A DNA stretch of 64,000 nucleotides, from assembly GCA_964523105.1 (NCBI GenBank), contig CAZFZN010000012.1:1-64000 (forward strand). The letters are read 5' to 3'. The position numbers and the translations under genes are program-made. Within the stretch, counting starts at the first letter, position 1, and the number at the start of each line of letters is the position of its first letter. Below are positions 51,058 to 60,902 of this stretch, piece after piece. Below the pieces are notes generated by a model. It had not been told where the DNA came from and made no database searches. It saw only the letters and a list, made by a program, of their open reading frames with translations. This stretch comes from V1-33 sp964523105. GTDB taxonomy: Bacteria > Verrucomicrobiota > Verrucomicrobiia > Verrucomicrobiales > V1-33.

Positions 51058-52980
51058 TCAGATTCCCGCCCCTGCGGCCTGCCGGCGCGGCGCGGGAAGG
51101 GGCGTCGCCGCGAAGGTCACCGTGAACTCCGCGCCGCCGCCGTCCCGCGCCGCGTATTCCAGCGTGCCGCCGTGGGCTTCGACGAGGGTGCGCGCGATGG
51201 TGAGGCCCAGCCCGCTGCCGGCGGTGCCGCTGGCGAGTGAATTGTGCGCGCGCTGAAATTTCTCAAACACCCGGCGCTCCTGACCGCGCGGCACGCCCGG
51301 GCCGCGGTCGCCGACCCGCAGCCGCACCGGCGGCCCCGGATCGAGCGTGACCGTGATCTCGCGCGGGCCATCCGGACGGTGGCCGTACTTGCCGGCATTG
51401 CTCAGCAGGTTGAGCAGCACCTGGCTGAGCGAATCACGGTCGCCCTCCACCGGCACGGCGGACTCCGGCAGCACCAGCGCGATGGAGAATCCGTCGCGTT
51501 CCAGCGGCGGACGCATGTGCTCCACCGCCTCTTCAGTGAGCGCGCGCAGATCCAGCGGCGCGATTTGCAGTTCGCCGTTGCCGCCCTCCATGCGGGAGAA
51601 ATTGAGCACGTTGTTGATGAGCCGCGTGAGGCGCGCGGCCTCGGTGGCGATGACTTCGGCGTAGCGTTTGGTTTTGTCAGGGGGAGCGGCGGGATTGCTG
51701 CCGAGCAGGTCGCTGAACATGCGGATGGAGGTCAGCGGCGTCTTCAGTTCATGACTGACATTCGAGACGAAGTCCGTTTTCATGCGGGCTTCCCGGGCGC
51801 TCCGCCGGGTGTCGCGCAGAATGAAAAGCGCACCGGTGATGGCCACGAGACTGGCCGCGGTGACGATGATGCCGAGCCTCCAGCGGGCGCCGGAGGCGGC
51901 ATGGTAGAAGACCGCCGGATCGCGCAGGAATACCGCGGCCTCCCAGCGGGGAAGGGAGGCTCCGATTTCCCGCGCCGCGAACGGACTGGCCCATGATTCG
52001 GGGGTGAAGGCGCTGCCCTCCATCCACCGCGCCGCCGGCCGGGCGCGGTGATCCACCAGCGCGAGGCACGTGTCGGCATCCGGCGCCGCGAGCGTTGTTT
52101 GTGACCCGAGGGCGGACTGGAGCACCTCCGGCTCCAGCGCGACGGCGAAGGTAATGTCAGGCCTGGCGGGCGGGCGGTACCAGAGAAGGGTGAAAAGTCC
52201 CTCCTCCCGCGGTGCACTGACGATGCCGGTTTCGTCCCTGGCGATCACTGCGGCGAGGGTCGTCGGCACCGGCTTCACACGGCTGGAGGCTCCCGGGGCG
52301 GCGGCTTGCGGAAGTACGGCGCGCGCCACAGGTTCGGATTTGTCAGGCGGCGCATCGGTGGGTGCTGCGGGCGCATCGGGCAGGGCTGCCGCACGCGCAG
52401 CGGGTTCCGCCGCCGGAACTGCCGCCGTGGCGGGCGGCGCGGGCGCCCCGTCCTTTCCCAGTTCCTCGAGGGCATCCTCGATGGTGGCGCCCGCGGGCTT
52501 TTCCTGACGAACGATGGCGAGTTTGGCGCGTCGCGACAGCGAGGACGCGTCGGGTGCCGGCACTTCAAGAAAGAGCGGCTGCGGATTTGGATCGAAGAGC
52601 CACTCGTGCCGCGCCACGAAGGCGGTCACGAGCGGCTCCGACGGCTCCGTTTGCGGAAGCAAACGGCCGGTGACGGTGTCCAGCACTAGGCCGGCCTCCG
52701 CGGCGGGAAAGTCGCGGCGAATGGCCTGATGGAACCGCAGCCGCAGTCCCTCCGGCGTTTCCGCCGCGAGCAGTTTGTCCGCCGTTTCGCCAAACCGCCG
52801 CAACTGCGCCGTCATGAACTCCGCCGCCGTGCGCGCCGCGTGGTCCGCCGCCTGCTGATAGAACGCGGTGCGCTGCGCCTGAATTTGCCGCGTCTCGTCC
52901 TTCATGCTGCGCCACGCCATCCAGCACAGCGCCGCGCACGGCGTCAGGATGGCGAGGAAGAAGAGCGTGGCGGAGCGCAT
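51058..52980 (-). CDS. Membrane sensor histidine kinase
   Basis: This 640-residue protein has an N-terminal membrane segment (ATLFFLAILTPCAALCWMAW), a periplasmic sensor region of about 330 residues interrupted by an Ala/Pro-rich low-complexity linker (about 180-245), a second membrane segment (LGIIVTAASLVAITGALFIL) at about 368-390, then the HisKA box FVSNVSHELKTPLTS with H410. The ATPase domain has the N box QVLLNLLSNAGKYG, G1 VGDRGPGVP and G2 GSGLGLTIA. No HAMP domain or response regulator gene is adjacent, so it is an orphan kinase. The sensed signal is unknown. The upstream gap to the next gene is only 36 bases, on the same strand. Confidence 0.93.
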   Translation of the reverse strand: MRSATLFFLAILTPCAALCWMAWRSMKDETRQIQAQRTAFYQQAADHAARTAAEFMTAQLRRFGETADKLLAAETPEGLRLRFHQAIRRDFPAAEAGLVLDTVTGRLLPQTEPSEPLVTAFVARHEWLFDPNPQPLFLEVPAPDASSLSRRAKLAIVRQEKPAGATIEDALEELGKDGAPAPPATAAVPAAEPAARAAALPDAPAAPTDAPPDKSEPVARAVLPQAAAPGASSRVKPVPTTLAAVIARDETGIVSAPREEGLFTLLWYRPPARPDITFAVALEPEVLQSALGSQTTLAAPDADTCLALVDHRARPAARWMEGSAFTPESWASPFAAREIGASLPRWEAAVFLRDPAVFYHAASGARWRLGIIVTAASLVAITGALFILRDTRRSAREARMKTDFVSNVSHELKTPLTSIRMFSDLLGSNPAAPPDKTKRYAEVIATEAARLTRLINNVLNFSRMEGGNGELQIAPLDLRALTEEAVEHMRPPLERDGFSIALVLPESAVPVEGDRDSLSQVLLNLLSNAGKYGHRPDGPREITVTLDPGPPVRLRVGDRGPGVPRGQERRVFEKFQRAHNSLASGTAGSGLGLTIARTLVEAHGGTLEYAARDGGGAEFTVTFAATPLPAPRRQAAGAGI

Positions 52981-53016
52981 CGGAAAGGCGGAAGGATAAC
53001 GGCGGAACGCGGAAAA

Positions 53017-53949
53017 TCACGCGCGGAGAGTGCCCGCCGCTGTCGCTTCCAGAAAAGCTGCGTAAGTCGAGCGCAGCCCATCAGCCAGCGGAATGCGCGG
53101 CTGCCAGCCGAGACTGCGCAGGAGCGAGATGTCCAGACCCGGCCGCGGCGCGCCCTCGGGCTTCGAAGGATCCGGTTCGATTTCGCCCAGAAACCCGATA
53201 ACATTTTTCAATGCCGCGGCCAGTTCGAGCATGGTGGTACTCAAGCCGGGACCGCAGTTGACGCGCGGGGGCAATTCCTCCGCGTCCAGCAGCAGGACGC
53301 AGGCTGCGGCGAGGTCGTCCACATGGAGAAACTCGCGCGTCTGTCTGCCGCTGCCCCAGACATTGAATGTGGAAAGGTGCGCGCGGGTGGCCTCATGCAT
53401 GCGCCGCATCATGGACGGCACCACGGTGGCATCGTCGCGGTGATAATTGTCGCCCGGCCCGTAGAGGTTGCAGGGGATGATGCTGCAAAAGCAGGGGCGG
53501 TCTTCGTCATTGTATGCATCGCACAGTCTCATGCCGGCGATCTTCGCGAGGGCGTAGTTTGCGGTGAGGCCTTCCGGCATGTTGATGCCGGCCGACGCCT
53601 CCCCGGCCGGCGCAGCCGTCGCGGCGGTGTAAACGCAGGCGCTGGAGACATTGATCAGCGTGCCAATTCCCGCATCGTGCGCCCCGCGGATCACATTCAC
53701 CGCCATCGCGAGATTATCCGCGAGCATGGCGGACGGTCCGCTCTCGTGCAGCCTGAGCCCGCCATTTCGCGCCGCGGCGTGAATCACGGCGCCCGGCCGG
53801 TGTTCGGCGAGAAACCGATGCACCGCTTCGCTGTTGGTCAGGTCCAGATTGCTGCGGGTCGCCGTCAGGATTTCACGCCCTGACAGCGCGCGCAGCAGCG
53901 CCTGTCCCAGCAGGCCGCGGTGCCCGGTGACAAAAACCGGCCCGCTCAC
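53017..53949 (-). CDS. GDP-L-fucose synthase-like NAD(P)-dependent epimerase/reductase
   Basis: This 310-residue extended short-chain dehydrogenase has the nucleotide-binding loop GHRGLLG (9-15), AAARNGG, SSACVYT, the catalytic Y132xxxK136 (NYALAK) and IIPCNLYGPGDNY, all typical of WcaG/Fcl GDP-fucose synthases. The GTG start at 53949 gives the family N terminus and a four-base GTGA overlap with the stop of the upstream gene; an upstream in-frame ATG at 53994 would add 15 unrelated residues. Expected role: last step of GDP-L-fucose synthesis for surface glycans. No GDP-mannose dehydratase gene is next to it, so a related sugar substrate is possible. Confidence 0.88.
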   Translation of the reverse strand: MSGPVFVTGHRGLLGQALLRALSGREILTATRSNLDLTNSEAVHRFLAEHRPGAVIHAAARNGGLRLHESGPSAMLADNLAMAVNVIRGAHDAGIGTLINVSSACVYTAATAAPAGEASAGINMPEGLTANYALAKIAGMRLCDAYNDEDRPCFCSIIPCNLYGPGDNYHRDDATVVPSMMRRMHEATRAHLSTFNVWGSGRQTREFLHVDDLAAACVLLLDAEELPPRVNCGPGLSTTMLELAAALKNVIGFLGEIEPDPSKPEGAPRPGLDISLLRSLGWQPRIPLADGLRSTYAAFLEATAAGTLRA

Positions 53950-54512
53950 TGCACCTCGCTGATCTTGATGGTGCGGCCGCGTCCTGACATCCATGCGGAC
54001 TTCACACTGGTGTGAATCGCGTAGAGGTTGGCTTTGTTCTGCAGACGGAACTCCACCGTATGCGCATGCGTCGCGATGGGATAGTCCTTGTGAACCTGCT
54101 TCCAGACTTTGTCCGTGCCGGTGCGCTGCGCGGCGGTGTCCGCCACGTCATTGATCCGTTCCTTCACGACTTCACTGGCGCTGAACGCGCTGCCCGCCCG
54201 GATCGGCTCCATGAAGTAAAAGCGCGCACACACCGAGCCTTCGGTGTCCACATTCACCTCCGTGACGCGCCCGCCCGCGGTGTTGAATTCGTGGATCGAC
54301 ACCGAGGAGATTTTGCCGAGAGAGATGGTGAAATTCCCGCCGGGAACGATGCAGTCCCAGAAATTCAGCCGGTTCTCGGCGTCGGTCACGTTGTCACTGT
54401 TGACCGCGGGCGCGGCAGTGTTCGGCGAATTTTGCGCGGGCGGATTCTGCGCGAAGGCGGTGACGATGGCCGCAGCGGCGGCGAGCGGCAAGGCGAAGTG
54501 TCGGGGTTTCAT
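53946..54512 (-). CDS. Secreted hypothetical protein
   Basis: This 188-residue protein has a signal peptide (MKPRHFALPLAAAAAIVTAFA) and an Asn/Pro/Ala-rich linker, followed by a compact domain with two Cys (FWDCIVPGGNFTISLG; EGSVCARFYFMEP). The C-terminal part is basic. No family was recognised. Its stop overlaps the start of the GDP-fucose synthase-like gene by four bases, so the two are translationally coupled, although a functional link between a periplasmic protein and a sugar-nucleotide enzyme is not obvious. Confidence 0.75.
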   Translation of the reverse strand: MKPRHFALPLAAAAAIVTAFAQNPPAQNSPNTAAPAVNSDNVTDAENRLNFWDCIVPGGNFTISLGKISSVSIHEFNTAGGRVTEVNVDTEGSVCARFYFMEPIRAGSAFSASEVVKERINDVADTAAQRTGTDKVWKQVHKDYPIATHAHTVEFRLQNKANLYAIHTSVKSAWMSGRGRTIKISEVQ

Positions 54513-54726
54513 GGCGCGGCCACTATGCCCGCGGCCGGCCCGGTGAAAAGGATCATTTCGCGGATCGCCGGACCCTTGTCCCTGCGGTGCGGCAGGAGTG
54601 CTTGCCGGGGGGCGGGCCTCGTCGGAACGCGCCCCACAGCCTCACAGTGAGTCCAACTGCTGTCCCGCATCGTCAAGTCCTCCGGCCTTGAGTTTCACGG
54701 CGCACCGCGAGCCGCGGGAACCTCCC

Positions 54727-55050
54727 TCAATCCGCCTTCTTGTTGTGTTCCTTCTGCAGCCGCAACTGTTCCTGGAGGAGTTCGTTGTTCCGCCGGATGG
54801 CGTACGCGTTTTTCTCGGAATAATATGCATTCCATGCCACATCCGGATCCCCGGCGGCCGGCGGCGCCGCCGTATGGTAGGCGTCGAACTGGTCTTCATA
54901 ATACATCCGCCAGTGAATCTCGTTCGTGTCTGTCATCAAAGGCTTGGACACTCTCGGCTCCGGTGTCGGCAGGCTGATGCACGATGTGAATACGGCCATT
55001 GCTGTCAGGCTCAGGCTCAGGCGGAGGAGATTCATGATTTTTGTGGTCAT
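54727..55050 (-). CDS. Small lipoprotein
   Basis: This is a 107-residue protein with a basic N terminus, hydrophobic core and a lipobox-like end (SLSLTAMAVFTSC, Cys near residue 24), so it is probably lipid-anchored. The mature part is short and polar, with Tyr/Trp-rich segments (WRMYYEDQFDAY, AWNAYYSEKNAYAIR) and a charged helix at the C terminus. The start at 55050 was chosen because GGAA precedes it; a downstream ATG at 55035 would also work. No family recognised. Confidence 0.6.
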   Translation of the reverse strand: MTTKIMNLLRLSLSLTAMAVFTSCISLPTPEPRVSKPLMTDTNEIHWRMYYEDQFDAYHTAAPPAAGDPDVAWNAYYSEKNAYAIRRNNELLQEQLRLQKEHNKKAD

Positions 55051-55164
55051 AAGATTCCGGGATGGAGTTGGGGGCATGGTTGGAAAGGGATTGCGGCTGA
55101 AGTGTCACAGTGGGCCGCGCGGGGCAGGTCGGCGGAAGTGTGCGGGATTTGAACCACCCGAATG

Positions 55165-56178
55165 TCATTTTGCGTCCGGATGCTTTTGGAGCCATTCCTC
55201 CGCGTGGTCGAGTTTTGCTTTCAGCCCGGCGAGGGCCTGTTGTTCGGTGCGCAACTCATGGTAGGCGGCCATCATCCGCTGAAAATCCCGGCGGGCGCCC
55301 GCGGCGATGCTCTCCACAATTTCTTCAGTCTTCCCGAATTCCTTCCTGTCGAGCGGCACCGGGTTTACTGCCGGCGCGGCTGTCTCAAGCTGTAACTTCT
55401 GCTGGCGGCGGTACTCCTGGAGGGAGGCGATGCGGTCGCGTTCGGTATTGAGCCGCTTTCTTTCTTCGTCCGGCAAATTCGGCTGTTTGAGCTTTTCGAT
55501 GAGACTGCGGTTCTCGACATCCAGACGCTGCATGGAGGCTTCCAGCGCCTTGGCGATCTCATCCTTCACTTTATCGGTGTGGGCGACCTGACGTTTGTTG
55601 TGGTCATATTCCGGATTGCGTTTTATCGACGGAACCAGAATGCCGGCCGGGCCCACCATGACGGACGAATCCTTGATATACCGTTCGTGCCCTTCGTCTG
55701 TATCCATGCTGAGTGCGAGCTGAACGGCGGCGTTGATCAGATTGTTGATGCGTTGATCGAACTGGCCGCGGGAAGTGAAGAGATCCTCACGGCGGTACGG
55801 ATTGCTCTCCGTGCGCAGTTCCTCCGTGGCCAGTGCCCGCTTTTGCGCATAAGCCTCCGCCGAGCGCTTGAGACCGGCGAGGGCCTCCTCTTTCAGCCGG
55901 GCCACATTCGTATTGGTGGCGAGGCTGTCTTTGGACGCCGTGAGAATGGCGAGAATCCGGTTCATCGCGAGCTTGATGGCGCTGTCCTGGGCAGCGATCT
56001 GATTGACGAGCAGGGTGACGCTCTCCTCCCGCTTTGCGATCACCCCTTTCAAATCTTCAACATAACGCTCCACAGTCGCGCGGGGAGGATTCGCCGCAGC
56101 GACCGCGTCCGGTTGACTCGACAGAAAACAACCGGTGCCGAGAATGGCAGCAATTCTAAACAGGTGCACGTGCTTCAT
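55165..56178 (-). CDS. Secreted coiled-coil protein, function unknown
   Basis: This 337-residue protein begins MKHVHLFRIAAILGTGCFLSS, a signal peptide. The rest is almost entirely helical and charged, with coiled-coil regions at about 30-120 and 180-330 (for example RLDVENRSLIEKLKQPNLPDEERKRL, split by eye). A short central stretch (VMVGPAGILVPSIKRNPEYDH) breaks the coil. The start at 56178 opens the signal peptide; the frame is open further upstream without family features. It might be a periplasmic structural or tethering protein. Confidence 0.7.
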   Translation of the reverse strand: MKHVHLFRIAAILGTGCFLSSQPDAVAAANPPRATVERYVEDLKGVIAKREESVTLLVNQIAAQDSAIKLAMNRILAILTASKDSLATNTNVARLKEEALAGLKRSAEAYAQKRALATEELRTESNPYRREDLFTSRGQFDQRINNLINAAVQLALSMDTDEGHERYIKDSSVMVGPAGILVPSIKRNPEYDHNKRQVAHTDKVKDEIAKALEASMQRLDVENRSLIEKLKQPNLPDEERKRLNTERDRIASLQEYRRQQKLQLETAAPAVNPVPLDRKEFGKTEEIVESIAAGARRDFQRMMAAYHELRTEQQALAGLKAKLDHAEEWLQKHPDAK

Positions 56179-56707
56179 CGGGTGGGTGGTTGGAGTTCTC
56201 TGCGATGATGATGTCAGACGGTGGCCGGACAATAAGCGGCAGCCTTAGCTCTCCCCCTCAGGGCGCGCCCGGGAGGATAGGGAAGCTGCTTAGATCCGTC
56301 TGAAGATTCCGGCAGGGGTCGGTTGGAATCCGCTTTTGCATAAGGAACCAGATTCAAGGGATTCGCACATTTCCCGCCGAACAGAGCCGCCGGCAGCCAA
56401 GCCGACCGGGGTGTCAGTGGCTCACCGGGAACCTGAAGACTCACTGCGCCGGTCACGCTTCCTCCCGTGATGTTCCACCGGTGGCGGCACCGGCGAATGC
56501 GGGCGGCGTACCTGCCTGTTCCCACAAGAATCGGGAGACCTGCGATCCCCTGAGTCCTGGCGATAACCCTGCCGGCTTCCTGTTCGGAACGGGTGTGCCA
56601 AGTGTGGAGCGGATTGTGAGAGCTTAGGGAAAGCCGATGGAGGAGATCATGGCCGTGGAGCGCCCGAAACAGATTGACCGGCGGGGCGAGCCTGGCGAAG
56701 CGGAGGA
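56179..56707. other. Intergenic region without recognised features
   Basis: These 529 bases separate divergently transcribed genes, so promoters for both must lie here. An open frame of 173 codons on the minus strand (56214-56735) lacks a family, signal peptide or ribosome-binding site and reads into the start of the next gene, so it is not called. No clear repeat or RNA was recognised. Confidence 0.5.
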
Positions 56708-57241
56708 ATGACCGATGGTTCACCCTATCAGCCACCCGCCGCCCCGCTCGAAACGCAGCCTGAAAAAGAGAAACGGGGCAGCGAAGCCCGGAATCCAGGG
56801 CGGGGACTGCTCCTGCTGGTGGCGGTCCTGTTGGCGGTGCGGCTGGGGAATCAGTGGCGTCAGGATTATCTTGCCGTGGAAGCGGCGGCCCGGGAGGAGG
56901 GACAAACGCGGGAGGAATTTCTCCAGGCCAATCCGGACGCTTTGGAGTGGCAGGTGACGGGCCGGAAGTGGCTGGGCGCGGGAGCGATGTTTTGCGCGGC
57001 CTATGTGGCGTGCGGCCTGCTGACGGCGCGGTATCCCGTGGGAACGCGCGCGGCGGGCATCTTATTGCTGGGAGCGGAGGCGTTCTGCGCGCAGTACCTG
57101 CAGGCGCCCTATCTGACGCGGGCCTGGTGGCTGCAGTTTCTGTTCGCGGCGATGCTCTTCGGCGGCCTCCTCGCCGAGCGGAACCGGAGGAGCGTGGCGA
57201 GAATCCGGAAGCGGCTGGGCTATGACGCGGGGGACGGCTGA
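56708..57241 (+). CDS. Small multi-pass membrane protein
   Basis: This 177-residue protein has a polar N terminus (about 30 residues), then four hydrophobic segments: LLLLVAVLLAVRLG (about 33-46), WLGAGAMFCAAYVACGLL (about 88-105), AAGILLLGAEAFCAQYL (about 114-130) and WWLQFLFAAMLFGGLLA (about 139-156). The C-terminal tail is basic and cytosolic by the positive-inside rule. GGAGGA lies directly before the ATG, closer than optimal. No family recognised. It stands alone upstream of the Kelch gene. Confidence 0.65.
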   Translation: MTDGSPYQPPAAPLETQPEKEKRGSEARNPGRGLLLLVAVLLAVRLGNQWRQDYLAVEAAAREEGQTREEFLQANPDALEWQVTGRKWLGAGAMFCAAYVACGLLTARYPVGTRAAGILLLGAEAFCAQYLQAPYLTRAWWLQFLFAAMLFGGLLAERNRRSVARIRKRLGYDAGDG

Positions 57242-57466
57242 GGCGCGCGCGTTTGGCTGCGGCGGTTTGGTGAATCGCTGCTGAAAGTGAGGCGCGGAGG
57301 CGGATGGTAAGCCTGCGGGGCGGAGGAGGAGCATTTTCCCTGCGCGCGGGGAGCGGGAACGGGTCAATCCGACTTCGGTCCCGGGCCGGGGCCGCTAACG
57401 GATGTCGCGGCCTCTGACGGAAGTCGTATATCGTTTTTCCGGCGCGGAGGATATGGGGGAGTTGCC

Positions 57467-60313
57467 ATGAAAAACAGAACCACTTTCCGCTCGCTCCATT
57501 GCCCCGCAGGCCTCCGTGCTGCGCTGGCGGCGTTCATGCTGATCTTCACGGGTGCCATGTTGCTCCCCTCCGCTGCGGGGGCGGAGCCGCTGAGCACCGC
57601 CTTCACCTACCAGGGCCGCCTGACAGATGGGGGGCAGCCGGCGAACGGCAGCCATGAGTTTGAATTCACGCTGTTCGATGCGCTGACCGGCGGAACGAAT
57701 CTGGGCACGGTGACGAGAGAGGAAGTGCAGGTGACGGAGGGCATTTTCAGCGTGGAGCTGGACTTTGGCGCGGCGGCGTTTGACGGGAATGCGCGGTGGC
57801 TGGAGATCAGTGTGCGCAATGACAGCGACGGGCTGCCGGGGGCGGTGCTGACGCCGCGTCAGCCGGTGACGGCGGCTCCCTATGCGCTGATGGCCAAAGA
57901 CGTGCCGGACGGCGCCATTACCGGAGCCAAACTGGCGAACGGCGCGGTGACCGGCAACAAGCTCGCGGCCGGAGCGGTGGGCGCGTCGAACATTGCCGCC
58001 GGGGCGGTGAGTTCCTCGCACATCGCCGCGGGCGGTGTGGAGGCGGCGAATCTGGCGACGGGTTCCGTGGGGAGTGCGCAGATCGCTGCCGGGGCCGTTT
58101 CCAATGACAAGCTGGGCGCGGGCGCGGCATTCCAGAATTTGCTGGCCAATGGTCAGAGCCCGGTGGGCAGCCACGGCGTCATCATGTCGCCGCTGGCAGA
58201 CGCGCCGGCACTCACGGGCGCGGGGTACACGCCCATCGGCAGCGCCGATCTGGTGCAGGAGGCATGGACAGGGAAGGCCCCGGCCCCGGACGGACCGGCA
58301 CCGCCGGTGATGGCGAATCACCTGCATTCCGTGGGAGTGTGGACGGGCACCGAGATGATCGTGTGGGGCGGCCCGACTAACAGCGGCGGACGCTACAATG
58401 TGCAGACCAACACCTGGACGCCGATGAGCACGGTGAACGCACCGGCGGCCCGCTCCAAACCCGTGGCGGTGTGGACCGGAACGGAAATGATCGTGTGGGG
58501 AGGATACACCGGGAGCAGTCCTGCAGTGCCGGTCGGGACGGGCGGACGCTACAACCCGACAACCAATACGTGGACCGCGCTGCCCACCACCGGTGCCCCC
58601 TCCGCCCGCTTTAACCATACGGCGGTGTGGACGGGTTCGCAGATGATCATCTGGGGAGGATCGACGACCGGTGCAGTCGAGACCACCGACGGGGCGCGCT
58701 ACAATCCGTCGAACAATACGTGGACGTCCATTGCGACGTCAGGATCACTGACGCCGAGGGCCTTTCATCATGCCGTGTGGACAGGTTCGCGCATGCTCAT
58801 CGCCGGGGGACGTGACTGGACCCATAATGTGGACATTTACGATCCGGCGGCCAACTCGTGGACGGTGGCCAGCGCTTATTCCGTCGGCACGGCCGTTCGC
58901 GGAAGCATCAGTGCCGTGTGGACCGGCACGCAGTTTATCATGATGGATGGCGGCGACGATACCAACGGGCGGCTGCTTCTCAACAATCTCAACGGCACGC
59001 CGGTGGAGGGGCTCTACGGTCAAGGCGACGTGTATTTTGAAGATACGATGACCTGGACCGGATCGCGCATCATTTACTGGGGAGTGCAGGAGAAAAAGAT
59101 CTATAATCCGGCGACTGAAACTTGGCAGCCCATGTCCACCGCGGGCGCTCCGGGAGCGGGAGGCCACATCGCGCTATGGACGGGCAGCAAATTGATCATT
59201 TGGGGTGCGGGGGAAGCCACCGGAGCCCTCTACGATCCGGCCACGGACACGTGGAGTCCGATGGCCGGACAATCCGAGTTGGGCAGCCGGAGTTCCGGGT
59301 TCTCTCATGTGTGGACCGGCAACGAACTGATGATCTGGGGCGGCGTGGACGGCGGCAACAAGACCGTGCAGGGCGGGATGCGGTATAACCACACGACCAA
59401 TACGTGGTCACTCATGTCCACGGTGAATGCGCCATCGGCACGGATCGGTCACACGGCGGTGTGGACGGGAACGGAGATGATCGTTTGGGGAGGGATGAGC
59501 GGCGACGCTGAGGATATATTTTACGATGGAGCCCGCTACAATCCGGTGACGGACGCGTGGACGGTTCTTCCGATGACCGGAGCCCCTGGCGTAACGGGGC
59601 ACCGCGCCGTGTGGACGGGGTCGGAGATGATCGTCGTCGGCGTGGGAGCACCGGGCTCCACCCTGCAGGGCAGGCGATACAATCCGGTGACGAATATGTG
59701 GTCGGTTCTCACCATGACCAATGCGCCGGCGGCGCGGACAAATTTCGCGCTGCTGTGGACCGGCGCTGAAATGATCCTCTGGGGTGGCGGGAATCTCGGC
59801 GTGGGCAACGCCACGGGCGGTCGTTTCAATCCCGCGACCAATACCTGGACGCCGATGACCCTGGTCAACGCGCCTCCGGGCCGCTCACATCCAGGCGCCG
59901 TATGGTCAGGCTCCGAGATGATCATCTTCGGCGGCGGACCGGATTTCGGGATCTATCCGACCATCAACGGCCGCTATAATCCTGCGACCAACACCTGGAC
60001 GACGCTGCCCGCGACCGGCGCCCCGTCAGCCCGCGCGGGCCACTCGGTGGTGTGGGATGGCACCCAGGTGATCGTTTTCGGCGGGCAGAACAGCTCGGGC
60101 AATTTCCTGTGGGATGGAAAGCTCTATTCTCCGCTCCAGGACAAGTGGCTTCCCATGCTCTACCCGAACAGTCAGGAGGCGCGGACGGACCACGCGGCCG
60201 TCTGGGCCGGCAATCAAATGCTCGTCTGGGGCGGCAGGGATGGAGACGGAGCCCTCCGGACCACCAATGCCTATACGCCAAAGCGCACCTTCTACTTCTT
60301 CCTGCGTCCCTAA
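57467..60313 (+). CDS. Secreted Kelch-repeat surface protein with decapeptide solenoid
   Basis: This is a 948-residue protein. Signal peptide about residues 1-39 (ends PSAAGA). Residues 43-145 are a beta domain with FTYQGRLTDGGQPANG, which in other bacteria precedes fibre-like proteins. Residues about 149-220 are seven near-perfect decapeptide repeats of the form GAVxxxxLAA. Residues about 285-948 carry around twelve Kelch-type repeats (VWTGTEMIVWGG ... RYNPTTNTWT), enough for two beta-propellers. GGGGGAG five bases before the ATG is one of the best ribosome-binding sites in the window. Likely a cell-surface binding protein. A small secreted protein gene follows after 16 bases. Confidence 0.85.
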   Translation: MKNRTTFRSLHCPAGLRAALAAFMLIFTGAMLLPSAAGAEPLSTAFTYQGRLTDGGQPANGSHEFEFTLFDALTGGTNLGTVTREEVQVTEGIFSVELDFGAAAFDGNARWLEISVRNDSDGLPGAVLTPRQPVTAAPYALMAKDVPDGAITGAKLANGAVTGNKLAAGAVGASNIAAGAVSSSHIAAGGVEAANLATGSVGSAQIAAGAVSNDKLGAGAAFQNLLANGQSPVGSHGVIMSPLADAPALTGAGYTPIGSADLVQEAWTGKAPAPDGPAPPVMANHLHSVGVWTGTEMIVWGGPTNSGGRYNVQTNTWTPMSTVNAPAARSKPVAVWTGTEMIVWGGYTGSSPAVPVGTGGRYNPTTNTWTALPTTGAPSARFNHTAVWTGSQMIIWGGSTTGAVETTDGARYNPSNNTWTSIATSGSLTPRAFHHAVWTGSRMLIAGGRDWTHNVDIYDPAANSWTVASAYSVGTAVRGSISAVWTGTQFIMMDGGDDTNGRLLLNNLNGTPVEGLYGQGDVYFEDTMTWTGSRIIYWGVQEKKIYNPATETWQPMSTAGAPGAGGHIALWTGSKLIIWGAGEATGALYDPATDTWSPMAGQSELGSRSSGFSHVWTGNELMIWGGVDGGNKTVQGGMRYNHTTNTWSLMSTVNAPSARIGHTAVWTGTEMIVWGGMSGDAEDIFYDGARYNPVTDAWTVLPMTGAPGVTGHRAVWTGSEMIVVGVGAPGSTLQGRRYNPVTNMWSVLTMTNAPAARTNFALLWTGAEMILWGGGNLGVGNATGGRFNPATNTWTPMTLVNAPPGRSHPGAVWSGSEMIIFGGGPDFGIYPTINGRYNPATNTWTTLPATGAPSARAGHSVVWDGTQVIVFGGQNSSGNFLWDGKLYSPLQDKWLPMLYPNSQEARTDHAAVWAGNQMLVWGGRDGDGALRTTNAYTPKRTFYFFLRP

Positions 60314-60329
60314 CTCCGCCACTCATAAC

Positions 60330-60776
60330 ATGAAATCGTTCCTGCTCTTACTGTTGATGGCCACGGTGGCCTCCGGCAATCCGCGTTTCGCAATCACCAA
60401 AAGCACGATCGACGCCGGCGGCACGCGCGCGCCCGGCGCGCGCTTCACTCTCACCGGCACGATCGGCCAGCCGGATGCCGCGCCGCGTTTCACGTCCCCG
60501 GACGGCCGGTTTTCTCTGGAGCCAGGGTTCTGGTCGCCGCACAGCGTCGTGCAGCTGCCGGATTTCCCCCTGCTGGTCATGCGCGCCGGTGCCAACGGCT
60601 CGATTGTCATCGCCTGGCCGGTGGGGGCTAACGGGTTCATCCTGCAGTCCAGTCCCGATCTCTCTCCTGAATCCTGGAGAGATGTCGGCATCCGGCCTGT
60701 GGACACTGCGCTGGAACACATGGTCACCGTCTCCAGTCTCGCGCCGCGCGCCTTTTTCCGGCTGCGGCGGCAATGA
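60330..60776 (+). CDS. Small secreted protein, partner of the Kelch gene
   Basis: This 148-residue protein begins with a signal peptide (MKSFLLLLLMATVASG). The mature part starts RFAITKSTIDAGGTRAPGARFTLTGTIGQPDA (split by eye), a beta-rich segment seen in many exported PVC proteins, followed by FSLEPGFWSPHSV and a C-terminal domain with LQSSPDLSPESWRDVG like the ends of other secreted proteins here. It lies 16 bases after the Kelch gene, so it is probably co-transcribed with it. Function unknown. Confidence 0.7.
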   Translation: MKSFLLLLLMATVASGNPRFAITKSTIDAGGTRAPGARFTLTGTIGQPDAAPRFTSPDGRFSLEPGFWSPHSVVQLPDFPLLVMRAGANGSIVIAWPVGANGFILQSSPDLSPESWRDVGIRPVDTALEHMVTVSSLAPRAFFRLRRQ

Positions 60777-60902
60777 TCCGCCTCATCGGGATCCGCTGCG
60801 GGCCGACTGCGCCGTGGCGCGCATGCGGGCCGCCGCATCCCTTCTTGACGCGAGGAAAGCGGGGCCGCAAGACACGGGGACAACCTCATTCCCTACACGA
60901 CC

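Noticed and set aside
56214..56735. A possible 173-residue gene on the minus strand
   Set aside because: It has no family resemblance, signal peptide or ribosome-binding site. It starts inside the next gene and ends next to the start of the coiled-coil gene. A decayed gene remnant cannot be excluded.
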